A stretch of DNA of 64,000 bases, from positions 186,001 to 250,000 of the forward strand of contig CAVZZV010000001.1 of NCBI GenBank assembly GCA_963779845.1, read 5' to 3'. Origin of the DNA: CAVZZV01 sp963779845 (GTDB taxonomy: Bacteria; Bacteroidota; Bacteroidia; Bacteroidales; GCA-2748055). Below, in pieces: positions 9,361-18,952 of the stretch; the first letter of the stretch is position 1, and every line of letters begins with the position of its first letter. The notes under the pieces were generated by a model that was given only the letters and a program-made list of their open reading frames with translations, did no database searches and was not told where the DNA came from. Made by a program: the position numbers and the translations under genes.

Positions 9361-12300
9361 ATGAATCGAAAAGAATTATTATATAGTTTATTGAAAAAAA
9401 AGGTGCTCGTGTTAGACGGGGCCATGGGCACAATGATCCAGCGTTACAGACTGGAAGAAAAGGATTTCAGGGCAGATCGCTTCTCTGAATTCCCTTACCC
9501 TCTCATCGGTAATAATGACCTTCTGTCGGTTACGATGCCTGAGATTATTAAAGAGATACACACTGGTTTTCTCGAGGCAGGGGCCGATATTATCGAAACG
9601 AACACCTTTAATTCAAACCGTATATCCCAGGCCGATTACCATTTAGAAGAGCTGGTATATGAATTAAATGCGGAATCTGCCAGAATTGCTGTAGAAGTCG
9701 CCAGCGAATTCTCATTGCGTACTCCATCTAAACCCAGATTCGTTGCAGGAGCAATAGGCCCTACCAATAAAACCGCTTCCATGTCACCTGATGTCAACGA
9801 CCCGGGTTTTCGCGCAGTGAATTTTGATTTCCTTCTGGATACATACTATGAGCAAGTGAAGGCTTTATACGAAAATGGGATTGACATACTTCTCGTGGAA
9901 ACTATTTTCGATACCCTGAATGCCAAAGCGGCGATCTATGCTATCCGGAAATTAATGAAGGAGACGGGAGATAAAATTCCCCTGATGATATCCGGCACCA
10001 TCACTGATGCCAGTGGCAGGACGCTTTCAGGCCAGAACCTCGAAGCGTTCATGAATTCCGTTTCGCATGTAGAGCTTTTATCCCTCGGACTGAATTGTTC
10101 CCTGGGCGCAAAAGAGATGAGACCTTATCTCGAGGAGCTTTCTTCAAAATTCCCCTCCTATGTTAGTGCCTATCCAAATGCCGGGCTCCCTAATCAGTTT
10201 GGCGAATACGACGAAACACCGGAAGAAATGGGCGGGCATATTAAAGAATTTCTTGATCGTGGCTTTGTAAATATAATTGGCGGTTGCTGTGGGACAACCC
10301 CTGACCATATCCGTCAGTTGGCAAAATTTGCTGAAAATGCCCCGGTCAGGATGCCTGTTCAGAAGGAACATCGGCTAAGGTTATCCGGATTGGAATCTCT
10401 TACCTTTTTTGAAGGAAGTAACTTTATCAATATTGGAGAACGAACGAATGTTTCAGGTTCCAAAAAATTTGCCCGGCTGATCCGCGATAAAAAATATGAG
10501 GAAGCGCTGTCGGTGGCCCGCGATCAGGTAGAAGGGGGTGCCCAAATCATTGATGTTTGCATGGATGATGCCATGCTCGATGCCGAAAAGGAAATGACGA
10601 CATTTCTTAACCTGGTCATGGCCGAGCCTGATATTGCCAGAATTCCCATTATGATTGATTCATCTAAATGGTCGGTAATAAGGGCCGGTCTCAAATGTGT
10701 CCAGGGAAAGTCCATCGTCAATTCCATAAGTTTAAAAGAGGGCGAAAAAGTCTTCCTGGAACATGCTGAAGAGCTTAGAAATTACGGCGCAGCCGCGGTG
10801 ATCATGGCTTTCGATGAAAAAGGGCAGGCCGATAACTTCGGGCGACGCATTGAAATTTGTGAGAGGGCCTATAACCTGTTAACCAAAAAGCTGGAGTTCC
10901 CTCCTGAAGATATTATTTTTGATCCGAATGTTCTTGCTGTTGCCACAGGAATAGAGGAGCATAATGCCTATGCACTCGATTTTATACGAACCGTTTCATG
11001 GATCAAGGAGAACCTGCCCTATGCCAGGATCAGCGGGGGTATCAGCAATTTATCCTTTTCCTTTAGGGGAAATGACCCTGTCCGCGAAGCGATGCACTCG
11101 GTTTTTTTATACCACGCCATCAAAGCCGGATTGGATATGGGGATTGTAAACCCTGCCATGTTGCAGGTTTATGATGAAATCGATCCCAAACTGCTCGAAC
11201 TATGCGAGGATGTAATATTAAACCGTAGAAACGACGCCACAGAAAGACTGCTGGATTTTGCAAACGGGGTGGAAGCAACAAAAAAAACTGGCAGGGAGGA
11301 AGAGGAATGGAGAAAAAGACCCGTTGAAGAGCGATTGAGCCACGCCCTGGTGAAAGGAATTACTGATTTTGTGGAATCTGATGCACTGGAAGCCCATGAA
11401 AAATACAATTTTGCCATTAAGGTAATTGAAGGTCCCCTTATGGACGGGATGAACATCGTTGGAGATCTTTTCGGAGCGGGAAAAATGTTTCTCCCGCAAG
11501 TGGTAAAGAGCGCCCGGGTCATGAAAAAAGCTGTAGCGGTACTTCTTCCTTTTATCGAAGAGGAGAAACTAATTGCAGGTGATAGTTCCACGGCAGGAAA
11601 AATCCTTCTGGCTACGGTTAAAGGAGACGTCCACGATATAGGCAAAAATATTGTCGGGGTGGTTTTGGGGTGTAACAACTACCAGGTGATCGATCTGGGG
11701 GTAATGGTCCCGACTGAACAGATTCTTGCCAAAGCCATTGAGGAAAAAGTCGATATCATTGGTCTAAGCGGACTGATAACCCCTTCTCTCGAAGAAATGG
11801 CCCACGTAGCCATGGAAATGGAAAGGCGGAAGTTTACCATCCCCCTGTTAATCGGTGGGGCTACGACCTCAAAAATCCATACCGCGGTAAAAATAGAACC
11901 TAATTATACCCATGAGGTAATCCATGTTAAGGATGCCTCGCGAAGTATCCAGGTCGTAGGTCAGTTACTGAATAGGGAAACAAAAGAAACTTTTACTTCA
12001 GATATCCGAAAAGATTACGAAGAGTTAAGATTGAAGTATGCCGGAGCTAAGGCCCAGGTTGAATATCTAAGCTTGTCCCGTGCCAGACAAAACAAGCTCC
12101 GGCTGGACTGGAACGAGGGCAGGATCATGAAGCCCTCTTTCCTTGGGATAAGAAGCTTTAAAAGTTATCCCATTGAAGAAATCAGAAAATATATTTCATG
12201 GGTATTTTTCTTCGTGGTTTGGGAATTAAGGGGGAAATTCCCTGAACTCCTTAAAGATCCGGTTTTTGGCGAAGAGGCCGGGAAGCTTTTTAAAGATGCC

Positions 12301-13044
12301 AATGAGATGCTCGATCAGATCATTCATGAAAAATGGCTCACGGCCAATGCTGTAGTGGGTTTTTTTCCGGCAAACTCAGTAGGAGACGATATCGAAATAT
12401 ACAAAGATGAAACCCGGAAGGAAATTATTGCAAAATTTATCAATTTAAGAAACCAGGCGGTAAGGCCTGATAATGCCCCTAACATTTGTCTGTCCGATTT
12501 CATCGCCCCGAAAGATTCTGGCTTCCCGGATTACATAGGGGCATTCATAACCACCGCCGGAATAGGAATTGAGAAGAAGCTGAAAGAATTTCAGGCCGAT
12601 CATGACGATTATAGCAGTATAATGCTTAAAGCCCTCGCCGATCGGCTTGCAGAAGCCTTCACAGAACTTATCCATGAAAGGGTTAGAAAAGAATTCTGGG
12701 GATATGCTCCCACGGAAAACCTTTCATTGCCAGACCTTATCCTCGAAAAATATCAGGGAATCCGTCCTGCCCATGGCTATCCTGCCTGCCCTGACCATTC
12801 TGAAAAAGAAACCCTTTTCAAATTGCTGAATGCTGAGCATAATACCGGAGTTAATCTCACCGAAAGCTTTAGCATGTATCCGGCCGCCTCAGTAAGCGGG
12901 CTCATTTTTGCCCATCCCGGATCAAAGTATTTTTTCGTGGGAAAGGTCGGAAAAGATCAGGTAGTGGATTATGCTTCCCGAAAAGGTGAAAACATGAAGA
13001 CAATCGAAAGCTGGCTTGCATCGAATCTCAATTATAACAAATAA
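9361..13044 (+). CDS. metH: Cobalamin-dependent methionine synthase
   Basis: This enzyme transfers the methyl group of 5-methyltetrahydrofolate to homocysteine through methylcobalamin. At 1227 residues it is the full four-module form. The homocysteine domain carries the zinc ligands near NCSLGA (about 244) and GGCCGTT (about 307). The pterin domain begins at NIGERTNVSG (about 357). The cobalamin cap and Rossmann domains carry DVHDIGKNIVG with the lower-ligand His (about 756-766). The C-terminal activation domain carries RPAHGYPACPDHSEK (about 1135), so it can be reductively reactivated with AdoMet. It starts at the ATG after the 90-nt leader. metF follows after 21 bases. The cell must make or import B12; no B12 gene is in the window. 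Confidence 0.98.
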   Translation: MNRKELLYSLLKKKVLVLDGAMGTMIQRYRLEEKDFRADRFSEFPYPLIGNNDLLSVTMPEIIKEIHTGFLEAGADIIETNTFNSNRISQADYHLEELVYELNAESARIAVEVASEFSLRTPSKPRFVAGAIGPTNKTASMSPDVNDPGFRAVNFDFLLDTYYEQVKALYENGIDILLVETIFDTLNAKAAIYAIRKLMKETGDKIPLMISGTITDASGRTLSGQNLEAFMNSVSHVELLSLGLNCSLGAKEMRPYLEELSSKFPSYVSAYPNAGLPNQFGEYDETPEEMGGHIKEFLDRGFVNIIGGCCGTTPDHIRQLAKFAENAPVRMPVQKEHRLRLSGLESLTFFEGSNFINIGERTNVSGSKKFARLIRDKKYEEALSVARDQVEGGAQIIDVCMDDAMLDAEKEMTTFLNLVMAEPDIARIPIMIDSSKWSVIRAGLKCVQGKSIVNSISLKEGEKVFLEHAEELRNYGAAAVIMAFDEKGQADNFGRRIEICERAYNLLTKKLEFPPEDIIFDPNVLAVATGIEEHNAYALDFIRTVSWIKENLPYARISGGISNLSFSFRGNDPVREAMHSVFLYHAIKAGLDMGIVNPAMLQVYDEIDPKLLELCEDVILNRRNDATERLLDFANGVEATKKTGREEEEWRKRPVEERLSHALVKGITDFVESDALEAHEKYNFAIKVIEGPLMDGMNIVGDLFGAGKMFLPQVVKSARVMKKAVAVLLPFIEEEKLIAGDSSTAGKILLATVKGDVHDIGKNIVGVVLGCNNYQVIDLGVMVPTEQILAKAIEEKVDIIGLSGLITPSLEEMAHVAMEMERRKFTIPLLIGGATTSKIHTAVKIEPNYTHEVIHVKDASRSIQVVGQLLNRETKETFTSDIRKDYEELRLKYAGAKAQVEYLSLSRARQNKLRLDWNEGRIMKPSFLGIRSFKSYPIEEIRKYISWVFFFVVWELRGKFPELLKDPVFGEEAGKLFKDANEMLDQIIHEKWLTANAVVGFFPANSVGDDIEIYKDETRKEIIAKFINLRNQAVRPDNAPNICLSDFIAPKDSGFPDYIGAFITTAGIGIEKKLKEFQADHDDYSSIMLKALADRLAEAFTELIHERVRKEFWGYAPTENLSLPDLILEKYQGIRPAHGYPACPDHSEKETLFKLLNAEHNTGVNLTESFSMYPAASVSGLIFAHPGSKYFFVGKVGKDQVVDYASRKGENMKTIESWLASNLNYNK

Positions 13045-13065
13045 TCCCTAAAAACTAATAATCCA

Positions 13066-14019
13066 GTGAAAGTAGCTGAAACCCTAAAAAACACAAAAGA
13101 TACCTTATTTTCATTTGAACTTCTCCCCCCCTTAAAAGGGCGGACCATTGATGATATATACAATGCCATTGACCCTCTGATTGAATTTAATCCGCTGAAC
13201 ATCAACATCACCTTCCATCAACAGGAATCAGTCTACCGTATGACGGAACAGGGATTGATGGAACGCAAGATCATTAGTAAAAGGCCTGGAACAGTAGCCA
13301 TCTCGGCTGCTATTATGAAAAAATACAACCAAACCGTTGTGCCCCATGTAATTTGTGGTGGCTTCACAAAAGAAGTAACTGAAGATATGCTCATAGATCT
13401 TCATTTCCTTGGGTTGAACAATTTGCTTGTTTTACGTGGAGATCCCCAAAAAGATCAACGCTCATTTATTCCGGAACATGGAGGGCATGAACACACCTGC
13501 CATCTCGTGGAACAAATAATGAACATGAACAAGGGAATCTACCTAGATCCCAACCTGAAGATCGCCACCAAAACGGATTTCTCCATAGGCGTTGCCGGTT
13601 ACCCCGAAAAGCACTATGAAGCGGCCAATCGAGAAACCGATATGAAACACCTGAAGGCAAAGGTCGATGCCGGAGCAGAATATATCGTGACCCAGATGTT
13701 CTTCAACAACGCATACTTTTTCGATTTCGTGGATAAATGCAGGCAGGCCGGGATCACCGTCCCTATTGTCCCGGGTATCAAGCCAATCACTTCGCTCAAG
13801 GACATAGAATTGCTCCCGAGGGTTTTCCATATAGATATCCCCAACGAACTGGTAAGTGAAGTAGAAAAATGCAAGGATAACAATGAAGCCAAACAGGTAG
13901 GGGTTGAATGGACCACAAAACAATCACTTGAGCTGAAAAAAGCAGGTGTTCCCGCTATCCACTATTATACTATCGGTATTTCAGATAATATACGGAAAAT
14001 TGCCGGTGCAGTCTTTTAG
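13066..14019 (+). CDS. metF: Methylenetetrahydrofolate reductase
   Basis: This enzyme reduces 5,10-methylene-THF to 5-methyl-THF, the methyl donor used by MetH encoded just upstream. At 317 residues it has the normal bacterial MetF size. It contains FSFELLPPLKG near the N-terminus, LRGDPQK in the middle and the TQMFFNNAYFFDF segment of the FAD-binding barrel. The start codon is GTG at 13066, 21 bases after the metH stop, so both are probably one transcript controlled by the metH leader. Confidence 0.96.
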   Translation: MKVAETLKNTKDTLFSFELLPPLKGRTIDDIYNAIDPLIEFNPLNINITFHQQESVYRMTEQGLMERKIISKRPGTVAISAAIMKKYNQTVVPHVICGGFTKEVTEDMLIDLHFLGLNNLLVLRGDPQKDQRSFIPEHGGHEHTCHLVEQIMNMNKGIYLDPNLKIATKTDFSIGVAGYPEKHYEAANRETDMKHLKAKVDAGAEYIVTQMFFNNAYFFDFVDKCRQAGITVPIVPGIKPITSLKDIELLPRVFHIDIPNELVSEVEKCKDNNEAKQVGVEWTTKQSLELKKAGVPAIHYYTIGISDNIRKIAGAVF

Positions 14020-14039
14020 GCAAATAATATCCGTTTTTT

Positions 14040-14065
14040 TGAGGAAGAATTTCTCAGGCTTTTTC
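14040..14065 (+). terminator. Weak hairpin and T run after metF
   Basis: TGAGGAA (14040-14046) can pair with TTTCTCA (14050-14056) with one G-U pair and a 3-base loop. A short T run (14060-14064) follows. It is a plausible but weak terminator for metHF. Confidence 0.3.
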
Positions 14066-14116
14066 GTTTTCGCACCTCTATGTTTTCTCTTGAGACGCTT
14101 TTGAAAAACCTCTCTA

Positions 14117-14653
14117 TTACCTTTGATCATTAATTTCTTTCATCCATGCAACTATTTTACCTGCCGCGGGTGATTTGTTTTCTATATCAAAATCTCCTTT
14201 GCTTGAAAGGGTTACGAAACGGTACAATTTTTCTTCGGCATCATATGTAAAACAATAATAGCTCCTTTGTCCCATATCTGCCCCTCTGGCCTCTTCCGTA
14301 AGGGTTCCTTTTGAAGCAGATCCGATAAGTTCGTAATTGTAAAATAATTCGGAAGGCTCGATCATGAAAAAAGTGGTATCCGTCTGCATGAAATTCTCCG
14401 TCAGCTCTTCCTTAGAAATAAAACCACCATCATGAGGGGGGTGCCAGATAAAGTCAGGGTTTCCTTCATTTGAAAAGCCCCGGACTTTTCCCGTGTTATC
14501 AATAACCCATCCGTTTATATGGGTACCCCAGGCATAATTGCTATAGATATAGGCAAAAAGGTAATCCTGCTGAACCATAGGATCAGGATCATCTTTTTCA
14601 CATTGGAACGAGAGCAGGATGATTCCAGTAAATACGATCAGAATTTTTGACAT
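14117..14653 (-). CDS. Putative surface-exposed lipoprotein, unknown function
   Basis: I do not recognise this 178-residue protein. It has a short hydrophobic leader ending LLSFQC, an unusual but usable lipobox, and the mature part begins CEKDDPDP. An acidic stretch after K just behind the Cys resembles the Bacteroidota lipoprotein export signal that sends lipoproteins to the cell surface; that reading is inference. The rest is rich in aromatic residues (YLFAYIYSNYAWG, SYYCFTYDAEEKLYRF), suggesting a small beta-rich domain. It lies after pepD on the same strand (89-base gap) and faces metF tail to tail. Confidence 0.6.
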   Translation of the reverse strand: MSKILIVFTGIILLSFQCEKDDPDPMVQQDYLFAYIYSNYAWGTHINGWVIDNTGKVRGFSNEGNPDFIWHPPHDGGFISKEELTENFMQTDTTFFMIEPSELFYNYELIGSASKGTLTEEARGADMGQRSYYCFTYDAEEKLYRFVTLSSKGDFDIENKSPAAGKIVAWMKEINDQR

Positions 14654-14742
14654 TATTTCCTTTATTACAATTTCACTTAGAAATATCTGCTTAATAGATG
14701 CAATAAAGAACTATAATGTTGCGTGACAAATGTTAAAAAACG

Positions 14743-16200
14743 CTATTTCACCGGAATATTTTTGAGAGTTTCAATAAGGTAATTCCAGAATTTCCCAACA
14801 GATTCAATATTGACCTTTTCGTCGGGTGAATGTGGAAAACGAATTGTTGGCCCAAAGGAAATCAGCTCCATGTTTTTATAAACGTCTCCAATTATACCAC
14901 ATTCCAGTCCGGCATGAATCACCTTAATTTCAGGAACTTTTCCAAAATGCTTTTGATAAACATCTTTCATCGTCCTGAGAATAGTAGAGTTTACATCCGG
15001 TTTCCAGCCGGGATAGGAACCATCATGGGTCACCTCAGCACCTGCAAGCTCCATAACACTTTGTATCATTGCCCCCACATTTATTTTGGCTGAATCAACC
15101 GAGGACCGGACAAGGCACATCAAATTAACCTCCCCTCCTTCCGCTTTAACCACGGCCAGATTGGTAGATGTTTCAACGATACCAGGCATTTCAGCACTCA
15201 TTTCAATAACCCCATTTGGAATTCCGTAAACCATTCGGACAACCTTCTCTGCAGCCTCCGTATTCATTACAGATGAGGGTTTCTCTGTTTCCCTGGCTGT
15301 AAAAATTAAATCAGGCTCAGTAGAGCTGAACTCCGATTTAAATATGCCCTGGAATTCATTGATAAGCAGGTTAAAATTATCTTTTTCGCTATCAGAAACC
15401 ATAACTATCGCAAAAGCTTCGCGGGGTATAGCGTTTCGAAGATTTCCCCCCTCTACCGAAGCAATTCTCAAGCCGGTATCCTCCATTGCTTTCCAAAGAA
15501 ACCTGAACAATAATTTATTGGCATTGGCCCTCCCCATATTAATATCAAGTCCGGAATGCCCTCCTTTTAGCCCTTTTATAGTAACCTCAAATGCCCTCAT
15601 GTTCGATGGTAAGGCATCCTCCTTGTAAATCAACCTTCCGGTGGTATTCATCCCTCCGGCACATCCAATATACAATTCCCCTTCGTCCTCAGAATCCAGA
15701 TTAAGAAGGATATCACCCTCCAGTACATCCGGTTGCAATTCAAAAGCACCGGTCATGCCTGTTTCCTCATCAATGGTCAGGAGGACTTCGAGGGGACCGT
15801 GCTGAAGCTTATTATCGGCAAGCACAGCAAGAGCACAGGCAACTCCTATTCCATTGTCGGAACCCAAGGTTGTTCCTTTAGCTTTTACCCATGACCCATC
15901 CACGTAGGCCTGAATAGGATCCCTATCAAAATCATGTTTGGTTTCTGAATTTTTCTGTGGAACCATATCCAGATGAGCTTGTAGCACAATCCCCGGGCGG
16001 TCCTCATACCCCTTGGCGGATGGCTTTTTAATGATCACATTGCCAACGTGATCGACCATTGTCTCCAATCCCAGGCTTTCACCAAAGTTTTTGGCGTATT
16101 CCACCGCTTTTTGTTCTTTTTTTGAAGGCCTGGGAATTTGTGTCAGTTCATAGAATATTTCCCATACTTTTTTGGGGGATAAATCTTTTAATGTATTCAT
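14743..16200 (-). CDS. pepD: Aminoacyl-histidine dipeptidase (cytosolic nonspecific dipeptidase, M20 family)
   Basis: PepD is a cytosolic zinc dipeptidase that cleaves Xaa-His and many other dipeptides. The 485-residue length is typical. Metal-site motifs are visible in order: LQAHLDMV (His/Asp), GTTLGSDNGIG (bridging Asp), IDEETGMTG (catalytic and ligand Glu) and HAGLECGII near the C-terminus, with the lid/dimer domain between. It is the last main gene of the run DUF4831 - OPT - PqqD-like - pepD, so it probably digests peptides delivered by the OPT carrier. Confidence 0.95.
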   Translation of the reverse strand: MNTLKDLSPKKVWEIFYELTQIPRPSKKEQKAVEYAKNFGESLGLETMVDHVGNVIIKKPSAKGYEDRPGIVLQAHLDMVPQKNSETKHDFDRDPIQAYVDGSWVKAKGTTLGSDNGIGVACALAVLADNKLQHGPLEVLLTIDEETGMTGAFELQPDVLEGDILLNLDSEDEGELYIGCAGGMNTTGRLIYKEDALPSNMRAFEVTIKGLKGGHSGLDINMGRANANKLLFRFLWKAMEDTGLRIASVEGGNLRNAIPREAFAIVMVSDSEKDNFNLLINEFQGIFKSEFSSTEPDLIFTARETEKPSSVMNTEAAEKVVRMVYGIPNGVIEMSAEMPGIVETSTNLAVVKAEGGEVNLMCLVRSSVDSAKINVGAMIQSVMELAGAEVTHDGSYPGWKPDVNSTILRTMKDVYQKHFGKVPEIKVIHAGLECGIIGDVYKNMELISFGPTIRFPHSPDEKVNIESVGKFWNYLIETLKNIPVK

Positions 16201-16299
16201 GGTCTGTTTTTAATTTCTTTAGAAAGAGATCCATCGTCTCTGATCGTTATTATTCAATTGTGGAAAGAGAGGAAATTCATGGATTGTCTCCCCCATCTT

Positions 16300-16713
16300 T
16301 TATTGTTTGTCTGTTCGCCTTCCTTTCTCCTCCTCCACAATCTGCCTGAAAGTTATATATTTTCTTTCATAAAGCATGATCATAAATTTCCCCAAACGTT
16401 CTTCCATATCTTCTAACTGGCCTGTATCAATATTATCCAGCTTCCTGATCTGGTCAGCAATTTGTTGCACGTTCCGTTCACCATCCATAAGCTCCCAGGA
16501 ACTGGTGCCCAGATGATCAAGCCTAATCCGGTAAAACAAATTTCTGGTCCTGGGAAACAGCGTTAAAACAATCGCTGATTCAAACTTCGGAACCAAAATT
16601 ACTGCTCTTTTTTCCTCCTCCTTATTTTCAATCTCATGACCGACAAACCGAATAGGAATAAGATCCAATGTATTAATGGATTTAAGTATTTTTCTTCGTT
16701 CTAAAAAATTCAC
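16300..16713 (-). CDS. Stand-alone PqqD-like (RRE-fold) protein
   Basis: This 137-residue protein has a PqqD-like domain over about residues 60-122. A YRIRLDHLGTSSWELMDGER segment, the helix NVQQIADQIR and a final FMIMLYERKYI helix match the PqqD pattern of Lx..G...W.L.dG..tv.ei followed by a C-terminal helix. PqqD and related RiPP recognition elements bind peptide leaders. Here no PqqA/E or radical-SAM maturase is present; the gene lies between the OPT oligopeptide transporter and PepD, with 144- and 99-base gaps. The start is a GTG at 16713. A basic N-terminal segment of about 55 residues precedes the domain. The function is unknown, and peptide binding is inferred from the fold. Confidence 0.7.
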   Translation of the reverse strand: MNFLERRKILKSINTLDLIPIRFVGHEIENKEEEKRAVILVPKFESAIVLTLFPRTRNLFYRIRLDHLGTSSWELMDGERNVQQIADQIRKLDNIDTGQLEDMEERLGKFMIMLYERKYITFRQIVEEEKGRRTDKQ

Positions 16714-16857
16714 GCCGCTTAATTAATCCTTTAAAAAACATTCCCGGATGTTGTTTGAAACCAAAATCCTTTTCACAATGAAGTCTTCATCCTTTAGGGA
16801 TACTTTTCCCTACCAGCTAAAATTATAGAGAATAACATTTATTTCGCTTAAAAGTTC

Positions 16858-18921
16858 TTACGTAACGGCTGGGGGTGGAATTTCTCCAGGTTCCCCTGCG
16901 TGCTTAACAGGATAACGTACCAATATCCAACCCACGAAACCCAATACCAGCAAACCAATTAAATAGGAGGGTTGGTCCAAAACAAAAACCGGAAATTTAT
17001 CAAATGCGGCAAATACTGCGAACACCAATCCTATCAGGGCTTCTCCGGCGATTAATCCGGATGCAAGCAGAACCCCGACATTATCGCTACGGATCCTTTG
17101 ACCCGGAGAATGTTTTCTTCTTGCCTGAATATTTTCAACAATTAATTTAAAAACCCCGCCAATGAAAATTGCAAAAGTGGTTTCAAGGGGGAGATACATC
17201 CCTACGCATACCAGCATAGGACTCTTCACCTGCATAAGAATAAAACCGAACCCCATGATCATTCCACTGATTATGAGGGGCCAGGCCATTTGTCCACCGA
17301 CAATGCCCTGGGAAAGGATCGCCATCAGGTTAGCCTGGGGCGCTGAAAGATTTCGGCTTCCAAATCCCCCTTCATAGCCTTCGATCTGCCCTGTTTTGAT
17401 ATCACCCTGGTTGAGATAAAACAGCACAAAATACATTACCGCACTTGCGGCAATTACTCCTATAATATCCCCAACCTGCATCCTCCAGGGAGTCCCTCCG
17501 AGAATGTGACCCGCCTTTAAATCCTGAAGCATTTCTCCTGCCACAGCGGCACTTACGCAGACAATAGCAGCCACACCCAATGTGGCTGCAACACCTTCAT
17601 TCCCTTTCACACCAAGGATTACCATTATTAAGGCAGTCACAACCAGTGCGGTGAGAGTAAGACCTGAAATAGGATTGTTGCTTGATCCCATGATCCCAAC
17701 CAGGTATCCCGATACGGCCGCAAAGAAAAAGGCAAGGATTATCATAACCGTTGCAGCAACAAGGGCAACCAAAAGACTGGTACTAAAGATCAGGTATGTG
17801 ATGAGAAAGGTCGCGATTGCCACGCTGACGATACCTGCCATGATCCAGTTAAAACTAATATCCTTTTCATTGCGTGGCACACCGGTATCAATACCTGCCG
17901 CCGCTTTTTTCACATCATCGACAGACCGGGCCACTCCTGCAAAGAGGCTTTTTCGCATTTTATAAAGGGTGAATATTGCACTAACCAACATACCTCCAAT
18001 GGCGATTGGCCGGACAATATATTTCCATACATCGTATGCTTTAGCGACCCAGGCTTTTTGGATGGCTGCTTCCCGGGCAATCCCTTCTGCCTGTGCCATT
18101 CCCGCTGCAATGGTATCAATATCGATGGAAGGAGCCAGAAAATACAAAATCATTGGAGTGAGTAATCCCCAGGCAACGAGACTTCCACTAAAATTGAGGG
18201 AAGCAAGCTTAGGGCCAATAATATAACCAACCCCTATATAGGCAGGACTTATTTTCGGGGTACCAATTAAAGCACCTCCCTGGCCGAAAAAGGTTGTTCC
18301 GGTAATTTTTTGTTTCGCAAAAATTATAAATTTTTCCCAATAGGTCGAAAACAGCCTGAACTCTCCAAGGGCTTTTACCAACCCGCCAATGATCATGGCA
18401 CCGAAGAGAAATTTCGATCCTCCGCCACTCTGGCTCGCGGACTTATGGATCTCGGCCGCGGCAACCGATTCAGGAAATGGTAGTTCCGCGTCATCGACCA
18501 TAACCTTGCGTAATAATGCCACAAACATAATTCCCAGCAAACCTCCCGCAATAAGGATAATGGTGGTGATACCGTATGTGAAGTAATTTTCAACCACAAC
18601 CCCCTCTTGCTGTTTCTGAAGAAATACAATGTAGAATGCCGGAATGGTGAAAATTGCGCCTGCCGCGACCGATTCCCCAATTGAACCAACGGTACGGGCA
18701 AAATTTTCCTCTAAAATGGAACCGCGCATAGCCTTAATGAGGGCCATTCCAATTACCGCTGCCGGATAGGTCGCAGCAATCGTCATACCTGCTTTCAAGC
18801 CCAGATAGGCATTGGCAGCTCCCAATACGATAGCAAGCAGAAGCCCAATGATCAGGGCACGTACAGTAAACTCAGCCATTCTCGTTTCGGCAGAGATGAA
18901 TGGAACAAATTTTTTATCCAT
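16858..18921 (-). CDS. OPT family oligopeptide transporter
   Basis: This is an integral inner-membrane protein of 687 residues with about 14-16 hydrophobic segments. It starts with ALIIGLLLAIVLGAANAYLG followed by LKAGMTIAATYPAAV, the classic opening of bacterial OPT proteins. The later GHILGGTPWRMQVGDIIGVI also fits. OPT members move oligopeptides (or metal chelates in the YSL branch) with protons. The gene lies 31 bases after DUF4831 and ahead of the PqqD-like gene and pepD, which supports peptide uptake. Substrate cannot be fixed from sequence. Confidence 0.92.
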   Translation of the reverse strand: MDKKFVPFISAETRMAEFTVRALIIGLLLAIVLGAANAYLGLKAGMTIAATYPAAVIGMALIKAMRGSILEENFARTVGSIGESVAAGAIFTIPAFYIVFLQKQQEGVVVENYFTYGITTIILIAGGLLGIMFVALLRKVMVDDAELPFPESVAAAEIHKSASQSGGGSKFLFGAMIIGGLVKALGEFRLFSTYWEKFIIFAKQKITGTTFFGQGGALIGTPKISPAYIGVGYIIGPKLASLNFSGSLVAWGLLTPMILYFLAPSIDIDTIAAGMAQAEGIAREAAIQKAWVAKAYDVWKYIVRPIAIGGMLVSAIFTLYKMRKSLFAGVARSVDDVKKAAAGIDTGVPRNEKDISFNWIMAGIVSVAIATFLITYLIFSTSLLVALVAATVMIILAFFFAAVSGYLVGIMGSSNNPISGLTLTALVVTALIMVILGVKGNEGVAATLGVAAIVCVSAAVAGEMLQDLKAGHILGGTPWRMQVGDIIGVIAASAVMYFVLFYLNQGDIKTGQIEGYEGGFGSRNLSAPQANLMAILSQGIVGGQMAWPLIISGMIMGFGFILMQVKSPMLVCVGMYLPLETTFAIFIGGVFKLIVENIQARRKHSPGQRIRSDNVGVLLASGLIAGEALIGLVFAVFAAFDKFPVFVLDQPSYLIGLLVLGFVGWILVRYPVKHAGEPGEIPPPAVT

Positions 18922-18952
18922 GGATATTTTTTAAGGGGTTAATTAAATTCAA

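Noticed and set aside
11169..11678. 169-codon minus-strand frame inside metH
   Set aside because: It is a shadow of the metH coding sequence, with no recognisable domain.
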